Of a DNA stretch of 64,000 nt, positions 41,150-50,803 are shown one piece after another. The position numbers were made by a program, and so were the translations under genes. The notes below the pieces were generated by a model that worked only from the letters and a program-made list of their open reading frames with translations, was not told where the DNA came from and did not search any database. This stretch comes from Chloroflexota bacterium. Its GTDB lineage: Bacteria; Chloroflexota; Anaerolineae; Caldilineales; Caldilineaceae. The stretch's first letter is position 1; every line of letters starts with the position of its first letter. The stretch is taken from assembly GCA_018969295.1 (NCBI GenBank), contig JAGWYN010000002.1:186001-250000 (forward strand), in the 5' to 3' direction.

Positions 41150-42913
41150 CCTGGCAAAGATCTCGCGATAGGCGTTCGACTGTGCGAGCAACTCGGTATG
41201 TGTGCCCTGGGCAACGACCCGTCCCTTGCGCAGTACGACGATCTGGTCTGCCCAGCGGATTTGGGAGAGGCGGTGGGTGATCAGGAGGGTCGTGCGCCCC
41301 TGGCTGGCCTGTTCGATGGCCTGCTGGATCTGGTCCTCGGTGGCACTGTCGATGGCGCTGGTCGAATCGTCCAAGATCAGGATGGCCGGGTTGGTCAGGA
41401 AGGCCCGAGCCAGGGCAATGCGCTGGCGCTGTCCTCCAGAAAGGGTCATGCCCCGCTCCCCCACCAGGGTCCCATAGCCTTCTGGAAAGCTTACGATGAA
41501 GTCATGGGCCTGGGCAGCCTGGGCCGCAGCCTCGATCTCCGCCTGGCTGGCCTCGGGTTTGCCGAAGGCGATGTTCTCGGCGATCGTGCGGCTGAACAGA
41601 AAAATATCCTGTTCGATGATAGAGATCTGGCGTCGCAGCGCTTCCAGCTTCCAGTCTCGCACATCGACGCCGTCTATCAAGATGCGTCCGCGTTCGACGT
41701 CGTAGATGCGGTTGATCAGCTTGGCAACCGTGCTTTTGCCGGAGCCGGTCTGTCCGACCAGCGCCAATGTTTTGCCGGCTTCTAGATGGAAGGAGACGTC
41801 TTCCAGGGCGTTGGGGGTGTGGGTGGCTGGATCGCCGCTGTAGTTGAAGGTCACCTCCTCAAAGGTGATTGTCCCGCGCAGGGGGCCTGGGTAGCCCGCC
41901 GGGTTCTGGTCGACGTGGGTCCGAGCGCGCACCAGTTCGAGGATGCGACGGGCGCTTGACAGCCCCGAGGCAACCTGTGAATAGGCAAAGAGCGAGGTGA
42001 AGACTGGAAAATCAAAGAGCGAGATCAGCCCGATGTAGGCTGCTACCGCGCCGACGGTGATCGTTCCTTGTTGGTAGAGGTAGATCGCCTGGCCGTAGGC
42101 GGTGCCGGTTGCCAATGCCAGCAGCAGCAGCGGCAGATAGCGGGCTTCGACGCGCGCCTGCACCACCAGTGCATCGCGGACGCGAGCGGCATTTTGTTTG
42201 AACTGTGCGACTTCGTGCTCCTCTTGAGCGCCTCCTTTGACCGTTTCAATCCCCTCGATCGCCTCGGTAAGCCGGGCGTTCATCGCGCCGAACGACTGCC
42301 GGACAGCAGCTGTGACCGGCTGCAGGGTGTGCAGGTAGTGCCACATGGCCAACAGATAGCCGATCGCGAAGAGCACCGGTACGATGACCAGGGTCGGATG
42401 GTAGCGAGGTGCAACCAGGATCGGCATGGCCAGAAAGATGGCCGACCCAATCACCAGGTTCAAGCCGGGGGCGAGCATCAGCGCCAGCTCGCGCACGTCG
42501 TTGGTCGAACGGGCCATGACGTCGCCGGTGGGGTTCATGTCGTGGAAGCCCATGCTTTTGCCCAGCAGCTCGCCGTAGAGCTCGCGGCGCGTATCCCGTT
42601 CCAGCCGTTGTCCGAGGACTTCGCTGCCAAAGTTGCGTGTCAGCTGCAGCCCGGAGCGGGCTGACTGGCTCACCAGCAGCAGGAGGCAGGCGACCGCCAG
42701 CTGCTTGAGGTCGGGGTTGCCCCCGCTCAGGGCATCGAAAGCAACCCCGGTGAAGATGGGCAGCGCAGCTGCCAGGGCTGCGTTGCCGATCGCCCCTGCC
42801 ACGATCAGCGCGATGAGCGGCCAGTTGCGCGCCACGTGGGTGGCAATCCAGCGGGCTGGCCCGCGGCGATCAGATCGCCACGGCTGTACGACGGTAAATT
42901 CGTTGCCTGTCAT
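41144..42913 (-). CDS. ABC exporter, fused permease-ATPase (MsbA/multidrug type)
   Basis: The 589-residue half transporter has six spans in residues 25-320 (with a typical GDVMARSTNDVRELALML coupling region) and an ATPase domain with VGQTGSGKST, LSGGQRQRIALARAFL and LILDDSTSAID. It likely exports a lipid, glycan precursor or drug as a homodimer. Its ATG overlaps the stop of the upstream DUF2723 gene as ATGA, suggesting the cargo relates to glycosylation. Confidence 0.93.
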   Translation of the reverse strand: MTGNEFTVVQPWRSDRRGPARWIATHVARNWPLIALIVAGAIGNAALAAALPIFTGVAFDALSGGNPDLKQLAVACLLLLVSQSARSGLQLTRNFGSEVLGQRLERDTRRELYGELLGKSMGFHDMNPTGDVMARSTNDVRELALMLAPGLNLVIGSAIFLAMPILVAPRYHPTLVIVPVLFAIGYLLAMWHYLHTLQPVTAAVRQSFGAMNARLTEAIEGIETVKGGAQEEHEVAQFKQNAARVRDALVVQARVEARYLPLLLLALATGTAYGQAIYLYQQGTITVGAVAAYIGLISLFDFPVFTSLFAYSQVASGLSSARRILELVRARTHVDQNPAGYPGPLRGTITFEEVTFNYSGDPATHTPNALEDVSFHLEAGKTLALVGQTGSGKSTVAKLINRIYDVERGRILIDGVDVRDWKLEALRRQISIIEQDIFLFSRTIAENIAFGKPEASQAEIEAAAQAAQAHDFIVSFPEGYGTLVGERGMTLSGGQRQRIALARAFLTNPAILILDDSTSAIDSATEDQIQQAIEQASQGRTTLLITHRLSQIRWADQIVVLRKGRVVAQGTHTELLAQSNAYREIFARL

Positions 42914-44820
42914 GGCCGCATTCCCCCTTCCAGGGTGAGTTCGAGCGGCGGCGCCAGCAGGACAGCCTCCGCTCCTGTGTACATACCCACCAGCATCTGC
43001 GCCGGTTCAACGTTGTCGGGCAGCGAAAGGAGATGGCGGTCGACCAGTGTCTCGCCCGGTTTCCAGAGCGACGTGGGATAATAGACGCCCCCTGCTGCAT
43101 GGTCTGACTGCCCTCTTTTGGCACCGCTTGTGTCGAAGAGCTGCACGGTGGTGGTGTAGTTTTGGGCGAGCGTTTCCAGAACGCTCCAGTAGAGAGCGAC
43201 TTCGACTGCCTGACCCTGGTTTGTCCAAGTGTAGCCTTGCAGCAGCAGCGGTCCGTAGGGGCGGTTCAGCGTCTGTGCAGGCGGGGCCTGTGCGGCCGGG
43301 CCGGTCACTTCGACCAGCGGGGGCGTGCGGGGGGAGAGGGTGAAGCGGGCTTCAAGCCCTGCCATCGGTTTGATCAAGTAGACTGGCTGGCTGCTCCCTT
43401 CTTCCAGCGCCTGCTGCAGCGTGACGCCGATGTCGCTCAAACGGGGGTGGATCAGCGGAAAAAGGCCGGTGAGATCGCGTCGGCGTCCTTCGACCTGCTG
43501 CAGATAGAAGAGTGGGACGAGTTCGTTGCGGTCGTTGCTGACCAGAATGGCGTCCTCGGGGGGCTGGGCGGCCAGGATGGCCTCCCACTGCTGGCGGGTG
43601 GCGGCGCTGTCGCGTTGGAGCTGGTCGAGCAGCGGTGTGTAGGTCAGCCATAGCTGGGCGGGCAGCGCCAGCAGGATGAACAACAGGCCGGGTGCCCATG
43701 CCGGACGCTGCTCCGTGCGGTCGGCAGGTTGAAAGCCATTGCCGATGCCGGCCCCGGCAAAGGCGATCCAGAGGGCGACAATCAGATAGAGAGGGATGTA
43801 GTAGACGAAGATGTCTCCGATGGCGTAGAAGAGGTTGAACAGCTGTTGGAGCAGGAAGTAGCTGCCGGTCAACGCCAACAAGGGCCAGGCGCGCAGCCGG
43901 ATCAGCGTGTACAGGCCAGCTGCGGCGAGCACGAGCCCGGGCCACTCGAAGTGGCGCAGCCAGAGCAGGGCGGCTGTCGGCAGGAGGGCCAGTGCGGTGT
44001 GGACGTCGTGAAAACCGGCCGAAATCGACTGCCCGCTGACAAATGCCCAGAAGGCAGCTGGCGTAGTGGGGGCGAGATCCAGCACGCTGTCGCCCAGCCG
44101 CTGGTGGTACCAGGGGGAAGCATCTGGCCCGCTGCGCAGCGGGATGTAGAGGTAGAGCAGCAGCGGAGCCAGCCCGGCGGGGAGCCCCCAAAGCCAGCCG
44201 CGACGCCACCAGCCCGGGTGGGCAGCAGCCAGGTAGAGCAGCAGCGCAGGCAGCAGCAGCAGGGTGGTGGCATGGTGAGCCAGCCCCAGCCCCAGCCCGC
44301 AGGCCAGCCAGGCGAAACGTCGGGCCCAGCCAGCCCCGCTGGCGGAGCCCGGAAGCTGCTGTAGCGTCCAGAGCAGGCCAACCACCAGCAGGGCGTGCAG
44401 GGTGTAGACCTCGGCCTGCAGCGCCTGGCTGCGCAGGGTCGGGTTGGCCACAAACCAGGCTACGCCCAGCCCTGCCGCCAGTCGGCGCACCGCCGGTGTG
44501 CCGGGCAGCCAGCCGACCAACAGCACAAAGAACAGACCAGCCGTCCCCCCGGCCAGCAGCGCACTCAACAGGTTGAGCGCCGCCGCCGGGCTCCCTCCCA
44601 CCCCTGCCCACAGATGCTGCCAGAGCCCGCCCAGCAACAGATAGAGCGGATAGCCGGTGGCGTGGGCCAGACCAAATTTCCAGGCGGCCACTTGAAACTC
44701 GCCAGCATCTCCTGGCAGCAGGTCGAGCGGCACCCCGCGCACCAGCAGCCCGCCGACGACGGCGCCTACGAGCAGAGCCAACTTTCTGTCCAGCGGTGTT
44801 ATGGGGTAGGATTTGACCAT
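42910..44820 (-). CDS. DUF2723-family (protein O-mannosyltransferase-like) membrane protein
   Basis: The 636-residue protein has about ten to twelve spans and starts with the DUF2723 hallmark LLPGDAGEFQVAAWKFGLAHATGYPLY, whose acidic residues occupy the first extracellular loop as in GT-C glycosyltransferases. A C-terminal soluble domain (about 430-636) follows. It probably transfers a polyprenol-linked sugar outside the membrane. It is divergent, 30 bases away, from a polyprenol-phosphate mannose synthase gene that could supply its donor. Confidence 0.8.
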   Translation of the reverse strand: MVKSYPITPLDRKLALLVGAVVGGLLVRGVPLDLLPGDAGEFQVAAWKFGLAHATGYPLYLLLGGLWQHLWAGVGGSPAAALNLLSALLAGGTAGLFFVLLVGWLPGTPAVRRLAAGLGVAWFVANPTLRSQALQAEVYTLHALLVVGLLWTLQQLPGSASGAGWARRFAWLACGLGLGLAHHATTLLLLPALLLYLAAAHPGWWRRGWLWGLPAGLAPLLLYLYIPLRSGPDASPWYHQRLGDSVLDLAPTTPAAFWAFVSGQSISAGFHDVHTALALLPTAALLWLRHFEWPGLVLAAAGLYTLIRLRAWPLLALTGSYFLLQQLFNLFYAIGDIFVYYIPLYLIVALWIAFAGAGIGNGFQPADRTEQRPAWAPGLLFILLALPAQLWLTYTPLLDQLQRDSAATRQQWEAILAAQPPEDAILVSNDRNELVPLFYLQQVEGRRRDLTGLFPLIHPRLSDIGVTLQQALEEGSSQPVYLIKPMAGLEARFTLSPRTPPLVEVTGPAAQAPPAQTLNRPYGPLLLQGYTWTNQGQAVEVALYWSVLETLAQNYTTTVQLFDTSGAKRGQSDHAAGGVYYPTSLWKPGETLVDRHLLSLPDNVEPAQMLVGMYTGAEAVLLAPPLELTLEGGMRP

Positions 44821-44850
44821 GGCTGCTGTTTGACCGACAAGGATTGAAGT

Positions 44851-45648
44851 TTGAAAGACGACGAAAAGCAATTCAACAGGGAGATCCCCTGGGATGGGCA
44901 AGTCTTGACGGTTGTGCCCACCTACAACGAAAGCGAAAACCTGGAACGGCTGGTCACCCGGCTGCGTCAACTGCCCGGCGACATCCATGTCCTGATCGTC
45001 GACGATGGCTCCCCAGACGGCACAGGTGCCATCGCCGATCTGCTGGCTGCCGCCGACCCCGGCGTGCATGTCCTGCACCGCAGCGGCAAACTGGGGCTGG
45101 GGACAGCGTACAAGACCGCTTTCGCCTACGGCAGCCAGCAGGGCTATCCATACATCTGCACCATGGACGCCGATTTCAGCCACAGCCCGGAGAGTCTGCC
45201 AGATCTGCTGGCCAGCGCAGCAGCAGGCTGCGACCTGGTGATCGGCAGCCGCTATGTGCCCGGCGGGGCTGTCGTCGGGTCTCCCCCCCTGCGCCAATTC
45301 ATCAGCTACACTGCCAATGCCCTGGCCCACAGCGTGCTAGGGCTTTCGGCGCGCGACTGCACGGCGGGCTTTCGCTGCTACCGCCTGCAGGTGCTCAGAA
45401 CAGTCGACCTGGAGGCCATCTTCAGCAGCGGTTACAGCTTTCTGATCGAGATGGCCTTCTGGGTCGAGCGGGCGGGCTTTCGCATCGGCGAGATCCCGAT
45501 CACCTTTGTCAACCGCACCGAAGGTGCCAGCAAGATCAACAAGCGCGAAATCTACAAAGCGATGTACACGATCCTCCGGCTGCGCACCCACTCCTTGCCT
45601 TGGGAGCGGATTCTTTCTTTTTGGAAAAGGCACCGTCGGCGCAGCTGA
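44851..45648 (+). CDS. Polyprenol-phosphate mannosyltransferase (DPM1-like GT2)
   Basis: The 265-residue protein is a classic GT2 enzyme: VVPTYNESENLERL, VDDGSPDGTG (Asp51-Asp52), the TMDADFSHSPE motif, GSRYVPGG, and RTEGASKINKREIYKA. It makes polyprenyl-phosphate-mannose from GDP-mannose; no C-terminal flippase helices are present. A TTG start at 44851 follows AAGGA. GDP-mannose may come from the guanylyltransferase-like gene at 62127. Its stop abuts that of the convergent GT-C-like gene. Confidence 0.92.
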   Translation: MKDDEKQFNREIPWDGQVLTVVPTYNESENLERLVTRLRQLPGDIHVLIVDDGSPDGTGAIADLLAAADPGVHVLHRSGKLGLGTAYKTAFAYGSQQGYPYICTMDADFSHSPESLPDLLASAAAGCDLVIGSRYVPGGAVVGSPPLRQFISYTANALAHSVLGLSARDCTAGFRCYRLQVLRTVDLEAIFSSGYSFLIEMAFWVERAGFRIGEIPITFVNRTEGASKINKREIYKAMYTILRLRTHSLPWERILSFWKRHRRRS

Positions 45649-48429
45649 TCATGGGCCTGTGACCGTGACCCTGGCGACCGCCGCGGCCAGGGTGCGCCGG
45701 TCGCGGTTCAGGCTGACGCGTAAAAAAGCGTCCTCGTCATCGATCACTTGAACGGCTGTACCTGGCGCGGCACCCGCCACGCCGGCGACGGCAAAGTACT
45801 GCCCCCGCACCTGGCTCAGGGGCAGATCGGCGCCGATGCGCTGCATGGCCTGGAGTGCGGCTTCGCTCAGGAAGGCGGTGGCATCGCCGGAGGTCACCGC
45901 CAGCACCACGGACCCGGCTTCGATCTGGTGGAGATAGGCGACCAGCTGGTCGCTTTCGGTCGCCGAGGCAGCGGTGTCGAAGCCTGCTTTGTCGAGCAGA
46001 CGCCCACTGCGGGGGTCGAGCACGGTCAGGTTGACCCCACGCCGACCCGCCGAGCCGTCGCTCTGTTCTCCCTGCTCGTCGAACAGGGCGATGAACCCAC
46101 CGTCGGCAAAGGCCTTGAGATCGACGTCGACCGGCAGCGAGATCCCTGTGTTTCCGATCGTGCGGTCGCCGGCCAACACGGTGCGTGGGGCGGCTGTGTA
46201 GGCCCACCCCAGTTCCAGCCGGTTCAGCCCGTCGACCAGCAGCCTCCCTGGCAGCTCCCAGACCACTTCCTGCCAGCCCTCTGCCAGCGGCTGGGAGGCC
46301 AGCGGCTGGCCGTTGACGGTCAGCTGAGCCTGTTGGGCGGGGCTGCCAGGGTAGGTGAAGGGGTGGGCGCGCACCCGCACCGTGTAGGTGGCCGCTGCGT
46401 CAACCTGGCGTAGCGGCACAAAGAGTCGGCTGTGTGGCTCGGTCGCCCAGCTGGCTGGCTCGCCATAGGGGCTGTCGACCTCGGCCTCGTCCCACCCTTC
46501 TCCCCGATAAGGAAAGGATCCAGCTGTACCCAGAGCCAGTTCAAAATGGTCGCCGCCGGTAGGCTGGACCACACGCCACGCCTCGACGCCGTCCTGGGCC
46601 CAGAAAGGGGCTGTTTCCAGCGGCAGGGTCTCCTGCACGAATGCCCAGGTTTCTGCCCAGGTCTCCGTGTAAGGGGGGCGGTCTGGGATCGGTGGAAAGC
46701 GCAGCACATAGCGGGTGTTGTACAGATAGAGCAGGTCGGCCGCCTGGGCCGCGGCTGCGGCGCGCGTTGCAGGGTCCAGCGGGCGGCCAAATTCGATCTC
46801 GGTGAGCGCCTGAAAATAGGGGATTCGTGCAAAATAGTCCATTTTGAAGGCAGGTGCCCGGCTGATGTTGCCGCCCAGCATCGGCTTGCCGTGTGCAGTC
46901 TGGTAGTATTGCAGCAGCGTTTTTTCGGGGCCCAGGACACCAAAACTGTTGCGCCAGCCCAGCGGCAGCTGCAGCAGGCTGAACTCGCCGGGTTCGGCGG
47001 CGATCTGGGCATAGATCGCCGGCACACGTGCGTCTGAAAGGGGCAGCGGCCAGGCCAGATGTTCGAAGATCAGCGCAGCGGCCAGCAGACTGGCCAGCGC
47101 CGGACGCTGCCAGCCGACGCGGCGGGTGAGCTGGTCGAGCAGCCAGCAGAGGGCGTAGCCGACCAGCAGAGCGAGCCCCAGCATCAGCAGCACGCTGTTG
47201 CGGTTGGGGGCACGGTTGGCCTGGACAATCGGGAGGAAGTGGAGCAGCGCAAACGGGAGCGGGAAGGTCGTCTCCAGCCCGTCGAGGTCGAACCGGTAGC
47301 GTCCGTTGATCTGCAGCAGCGGGCCCAGGGTCAACACACCGAAGACCAGGCTGGTCCACACCCAGAGCCTGACGGTACGCCAAAAGAGGACGCTGCCGAG
47401 CAGCGCCAGCGCCAGCGTCACCCACCCCAGAAAGACGGTGTTGATGTCGCGCAGACCGACCAGCGCTGGGTTGACCGCCCGCTGCTGGACCAGGCGCATC
47501 TCCTGCACCACATCGCCGCCCCAGAGCGGATGAAAGACTGTGGCTGTGAACCAGCCCAACAGGTCAGTGCTCAGGGCGAGGGCATCCCCCCAGCCGGAGA
47601 GGGTATAGTCGGCGCTGGACAAAGCATGTACGATCGGTAGCAGGGCTGGGGCCCAGACCAGGAAGGCGACCAGCCCCAGCCAGAGCAGGCTCTCCAGGGC
47701 AGCCCGCCAGCTTGCGAGCAGGCGGCGGAACTGGACAGCCAACACCAGCAGGGTGAAGATGGCCAAAAAGAGCGCGCTGATCATCTCCGCCAGCCCGGTG
47801 AGGGCAAAAAAGAGCCCCCCCAGCACTGCCCAGAGCCGCCGTCGTCTGGCTTCCAGCTCGGGATCCAGAGCGCGCAGCAGCGCCAGTGTGTAAAAGGGGA
47901 TCCACTGGGTCGTCACCATGTCGTAGTGGCCCAGGGCGGTGTAGACTGCCCGATTGGAGGCAAAGGCATAGAGCAGCCCAGCCCCCAGCGCTCCCCAGAA
48001 GATCGAGGAGGGGCGCCGGGGGCCCGCTTTGGCCAGCAGCGAACTCGCCAGCAGCCAGGTGCCGTAGCCGCTGAGCACCGTGCTGGCCAGCAGGGTGACA
48101 TTGCTGGCCAGGGGGAGAGAGGTCGCCAGCGCCAGCGGCAGCGCGGCCAGCACGTGGTAGAAATTGTAGGTGTAGAGCACCAGGTCGATGCCCAGCGGGT
48201 ACCAGATCAGCTCGCTGTGCAGCGGAGAGCGCAGATGGTCGATCAGCGCGTGTTTGAAATGCCAGATATTCCAGACAAAGGTCGCCTCGTCGAAGGCCCA
48301 CTGTGGCACGCCCGGCACATGGGTGGAGAGCTGGGCGGGCAAGGGCCAACTCAGCAGCAGGCTCAAGGCTGTCAAAAGCCCGACCACGAGCAGGTGACGG
48401 CGGGCAGCTGTCCGCAGAAAAGGCTCCAT
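45649..48429 (-). CDS. Large polytopic membrane protein, GT-C glycosyltransferase-like
   Basis: The 926-residue protein has about twelve spans in the first 470 residues and a large exoplasmic C-terminal region. An early loop holds FDEATFVWN, the acidic placement seen in GT-C enzymes. The C-terminal half has beta-rich stretches but no family I can name. Together with the polyprenol-phosphate sugar synthase and the DUF2723 protein it suggests envelope glycosylation. It follows a methyltransferase gene by six bases. Confidence 0.65.
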   Translation of the reverse strand: MEPFLRTAARRHLLVVGLLTALSLLLSWPLPAQLSTHVPGVPQWAFDEATFVWNIWHFKHALIDHLRSPLHSELIWYPLGIDLVLYTYNFYHVLAALPLALATSLPLASNVTLLASTVLSGYGTWLLASSLLAKAGPRRPSSIFWGALGAGLLYAFASNRAVYTALGHYDMVTTQWIPFYTLALLRALDPELEARRRRLWAVLGGLFFALTGLAEMISALFLAIFTLLVLAVQFRRLLASWRAALESLLWLGLVAFLVWAPALLPIVHALSSADYTLSGWGDALALSTDLLGWFTATVFHPLWGGDVVQEMRLVQQRAVNPALVGLRDINTVFLGWVTLALALLGSVLFWRTVRLWVWTSLVFGVLTLGPLLQINGRYRFDLDGLETTFPLPFALLHFLPIVQANRAPNRNSVLLMLGLALLVGYALCWLLDQLTRRVGWQRPALASLLAAALIFEHLAWPLPLSDARVPAIYAQIAAEPGEFSLLQLPLGWRNSFGVLGPEKTLLQYYQTAHGKPMLGGNISRAPAFKMDYFARIPYFQALTEIEFGRPLDPATRAAAAAQAADLLYLYNTRYVLRFPPIPDRPPYTETWAETWAFVQETLPLETAPFWAQDGVEAWRVVQPTGGDHFELALGTAGSFPYRGEGWDEAEVDSPYGEPASWATEPHSRLFVPLRQVDAAATYTVRVRAHPFTYPGSPAQQAQLTVNGQPLASQPLAEGWQEVVWELPGRLLVDGLNRLELGWAYTAAPRTVLAGDRTIGNTGISLPVDVDLKAFADGGFIALFDEQGEQSDGSAGRRGVNLTVLDPRSGRLLDKAGFDTAASATESDQLVAYLHQIEAGSVVLAVTSGDATAFLSEAALQAMQRIGADLPLSQVRGQYFAVAGVAGAAPGTAVQVIDDEDAFLRVSLNRDRRTLAAAVARVTVTGP

Positions 48430-48435
48430 ATCCCC

Positions 48436-49194
48436 CTACTTGCGCGCGATGCAGAGGATGCTGACCCCGAAGGGAAAGGGAATCCGGGCCAGGATTTCGG
48501 CTTCGAGCCAGTAGATCCCGTGCAGGAGTGTGTTGACAGGTTCGGGGATCGGTTCCATATCGACCTGATAGACGTCGGCGTCCGGGTGGAGGTGGGGGCT
48601 CTTGAGCCCTGGGTTGTAGGGGCGCAGAAAGCGGAGGGCAGCCACCGCCGGGAAGAGGAAAAAATTGTTGTAGCTGATGCGGCTCACCCGCAGTCCGCTG
48701 AGGCCCAGTTTCTGCCGCAGCTCGGCGGCCGTATAGCGGCGCTGGTGGGCGTTGATTTCGTCGTTGTAGCTCCAGAGCCACGGATAGGCAGGGACGGTGA
48801 CCAGCAGCAGGCCGCCAGGTTTGAGCACCCGCGTGCATTCGGCGAAGACCCCCAGTTCGTCGGGGATGTGTTCGACCGTGTCCAGCAGCGTCACCAGGTC
48901 GAAGTGGTCGTTTTGGAAGGGGAGCGCGTCGCCTGAACCCTGCACCGTGGTGACGCCGCGCTGTTGGGCGACCGGGATCGGCCGCGCGTTGTATTCGAGG
49001 TTGATGACAGCGCCGTAGTGGGCCAGGTGGTGGGCCATGTTGCCGGCGCCGCCGCCGACATCCAGGACAGTGCGTCTGGACAGGTTGCCGGGGGGGCCCA
49101 GCTCAGCATCCAGGTACTTCTGGATCGCACGGGTGCGCCCGGCAAACCAGGCGTGCCTGTCTTCTTCCAAAACGGTCAATACGGGCGTAGCCAT
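48436..49194 (-). CDS. SAM-dependent methyltransferase (class I)
   Basis: The 252-residue protein has motif I VLDVGGGAGNMAHHLA, then ALPFQNDHFDLVTLLDTVEHI and the RVLKPGGLLLVTVPAY post-motif region of Methyltransf_11 proteins. C-terminal residues include an aromatic-rich segment. It likely methylates a small molecule, lipid or glycan; position beside glycosyltransferase genes favours the last. Six bases separate it from the GT-C-like gene. Confidence 0.88.
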   Translation of the reverse strand: MATPVLTVLEEDRHAWFAGRTRAIQKYLDAELGPPGNLSRRTVLDVGGGAGNMAHHLAHYGAVINLEYNARPIPVAQQRGVTTVQGSGDALPFQNDHFDLVTLLDTVEHIPDELGVFAECTRVLKPGGLLLVTVPAYPWLWSYNDEINAHQRRYTAAELRQKLGLSGLRVSRISYNNFFLFPAVAALRFLRPYNPGLKSPHLHPDADVYQVDMEPIPEPVNTLLHGIYWLEAEILARIPFPFGVSILCIARK

Positions 49195-49204
49195 GAAAAA
49201 TTCC

Positions 49205-50803
49205 TCACAGATGCGGTTCTGGGTCGACCCGGCAGGTCACCAGCTGTTCGCCCCCGGCAATATCGATGATGCGCACGCCGACGGTCGTTGGCAGGCTGGG
49301 TGCGAACAGCTGATAGCGGCCAGCAACCGCTGTTCGCTTGTTGAGCGGCGCATCGACGACCACAGCACGCAGCAACTGTCCATCGTAGGCTGGGTCGATG
49401 GCGATGCTGTCGACCCGTGCCAGCCAACTGCCCTCTCTCCCGGCACCCTGCAGTGCAGGGGTCTGTACCTCCTGCACTGTAATTTCTAGTATAGACTGTG
49501 GCGGATCGATCTGGGTAATTGTGAGCCGGGTGGCTGGCAGGTTGTGGGAGAGAGGGGGAGGTGTCGTTGTGGTGGAGAGCTCGAAGCCAGCCTGTGCGCC
49601 AGCTGGCACAGACTGGCGAGTCAACTGTTCGTTTTGTATGGAGTGCAGGCGGCGGGCTGCTGTCTGCACAGCCCCATAGTTGGCGTCGCAGGCCAGCCAG
49701 CGGCGTCCCAGTTTTTGTGCGACCGCCGGTGTGGTACCCGACCCACAGAAGGGATCCAGGATCCAGTCACCCTCTCGGCTGCCGGCAGCCAGGATCCGTT
49801 GCAGCAGCAGTTCGGTCTTTTGGGTTGGGTAGCCGAGATCCTCGCCCGGCGTCGTGCCCAGGCCGGGGACATCTTCCCACACATTGTCCAGGGCGCGTTC
49901 GACCTGGTAGCGACCGTCGCCCAGATCGGCAAGGTAGTATTTGACGCCCAGGTTGCCGCCGTTGGAGGCGAAGACCTGGCGTTGTGACTCGTCTACGACG
50001 GGGGTACCGCCGTAGGGGGCGTAGAGTCGGCCTTCGGCGTGCAGCCGTTTGAGGCTTTCGAAGGAATAGCTGCCCGGGTCTGAGGTGCGGAAAAAACCGC
50101 CTGCATCGCGCAAAAACAGGCTGGAGGCCTCGGCTTCGTTCAGTACGGCCTGCCGTCGGAGCGGCTGCCAGCAGGTTGGGGCGGTGCGGTTGCGGGCATA
50201 GACCAGGATCGTCTGGGCGCTGTGGGGGAAATAGAAGGCATGGGTCTTGGCCCCGCGTGCGATCTGGCTGCGCCAGGTGATCGTGTTGAGGTAATTTTCT
50301 GGGCCGAAGATCTCGTCGAGCAGGCAGCGCAGGTGGTGGGCGTGGCGGTGGTCGCAGTGGAGCCAGAGGCTGCCGTTGTCGGCCAGCAGGCTGCGCAGCA
50401 GCGGCAGCCGTTCGTAGAGAAACTGCAGGTAGGCCCCTTCTTCTGGCCAGCTGTCTGTGTATTGAGGCTGGCGTAGCACTACAGGGTCCTGCCCCCGCTG
50501 GCGGGGCTGGCGCAGCCGCACTTTGCGTGTCCAGACGAGCTTGCTGTTGTAGGGGGGGTCAGCGTAGATCAGCCGGACTTTGCCCCCCCAGCCGTGGTCG
50601 AGCAAGGAGGCGGCGACGGTCAGATTGTCGCCGTGGTAGAAGGCGTTGGGGGGAGCGGCTGGCGGCTGGCAGGTTGTGCAGAAGCGGTCTGGTTCGAAGC
50701 TCTCCAATCGTTGGATTGGGGCAGGCGCCGCTTGGGGAGAAGGCTGTTTGCCCGGCCAGGAGAGCACGACAGTCGTTTTTTTGGGAAAAGGAGTCGGTTT
50801 CAT
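49205..50803 (-). CDS. Site-specific DNA methyltransferase (N6/N4 type, beta class)
   Basis: The 532-residue protein has the catalytic motif ADPPYN (82-86) before the SAM motif DPFCGSGTT (350-358), the order of beta-class amino methyltransferases, and resembles type III Mod or orphan N6_N4 enzymes. A C-terminal extension of about 150 residues (rich in beta structure, with LTITQIDPPQS) is atypical. No restriction gene is adjacent; trmB overlaps its start by four bases (ATGA) instead. It is thus a candidate orphan epigenetic methyltransferase. Confidence 0.88.
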   Translation of the reverse strand: MKPTPFPKKTTVVLSWPGKQPSPQAAPAPIQRLESFEPDRFCTTCQPPAAPPNAFYHGDNLTVAASLLDHGWGGKVRLIYADPPYNSKLVWTRKVRLRQPRQRGQDPVVLRQPQYTDSWPEEGAYLQFLYERLPLLRSLLADNGSLWLHCDHRHAHHLRCLLDEIFGPENYLNTITWRSQIARGAKTHAFYFPHSAQTILVYARNRTAPTCWQPLRRQAVLNEAEASSLFLRDAGGFFRTSDPGSYSFESLKRLHAEGRLYAPYGGTPVVDESQRQVFASNGGNLGVKYYLADLGDGRYQVERALDNVWEDVPGLGTTPGEDLGYPTQKTELLLQRILAAGSREGDWILDPFCGSGTTPAVAQKLGRRWLACDANYGAVQTAARRLHSIQNEQLTRQSVPAGAQAGFELSTTTTPPPLSHNLPATRLTITQIDPPQSILEITVQEVQTPALQGAGREGSWLARVDSIAIDPAYDGQLLRAVVVDAPLNKRTAVAGRYQLFAPSLPTTVGVRIIDIAGGEQLVTCRVDPEPHL

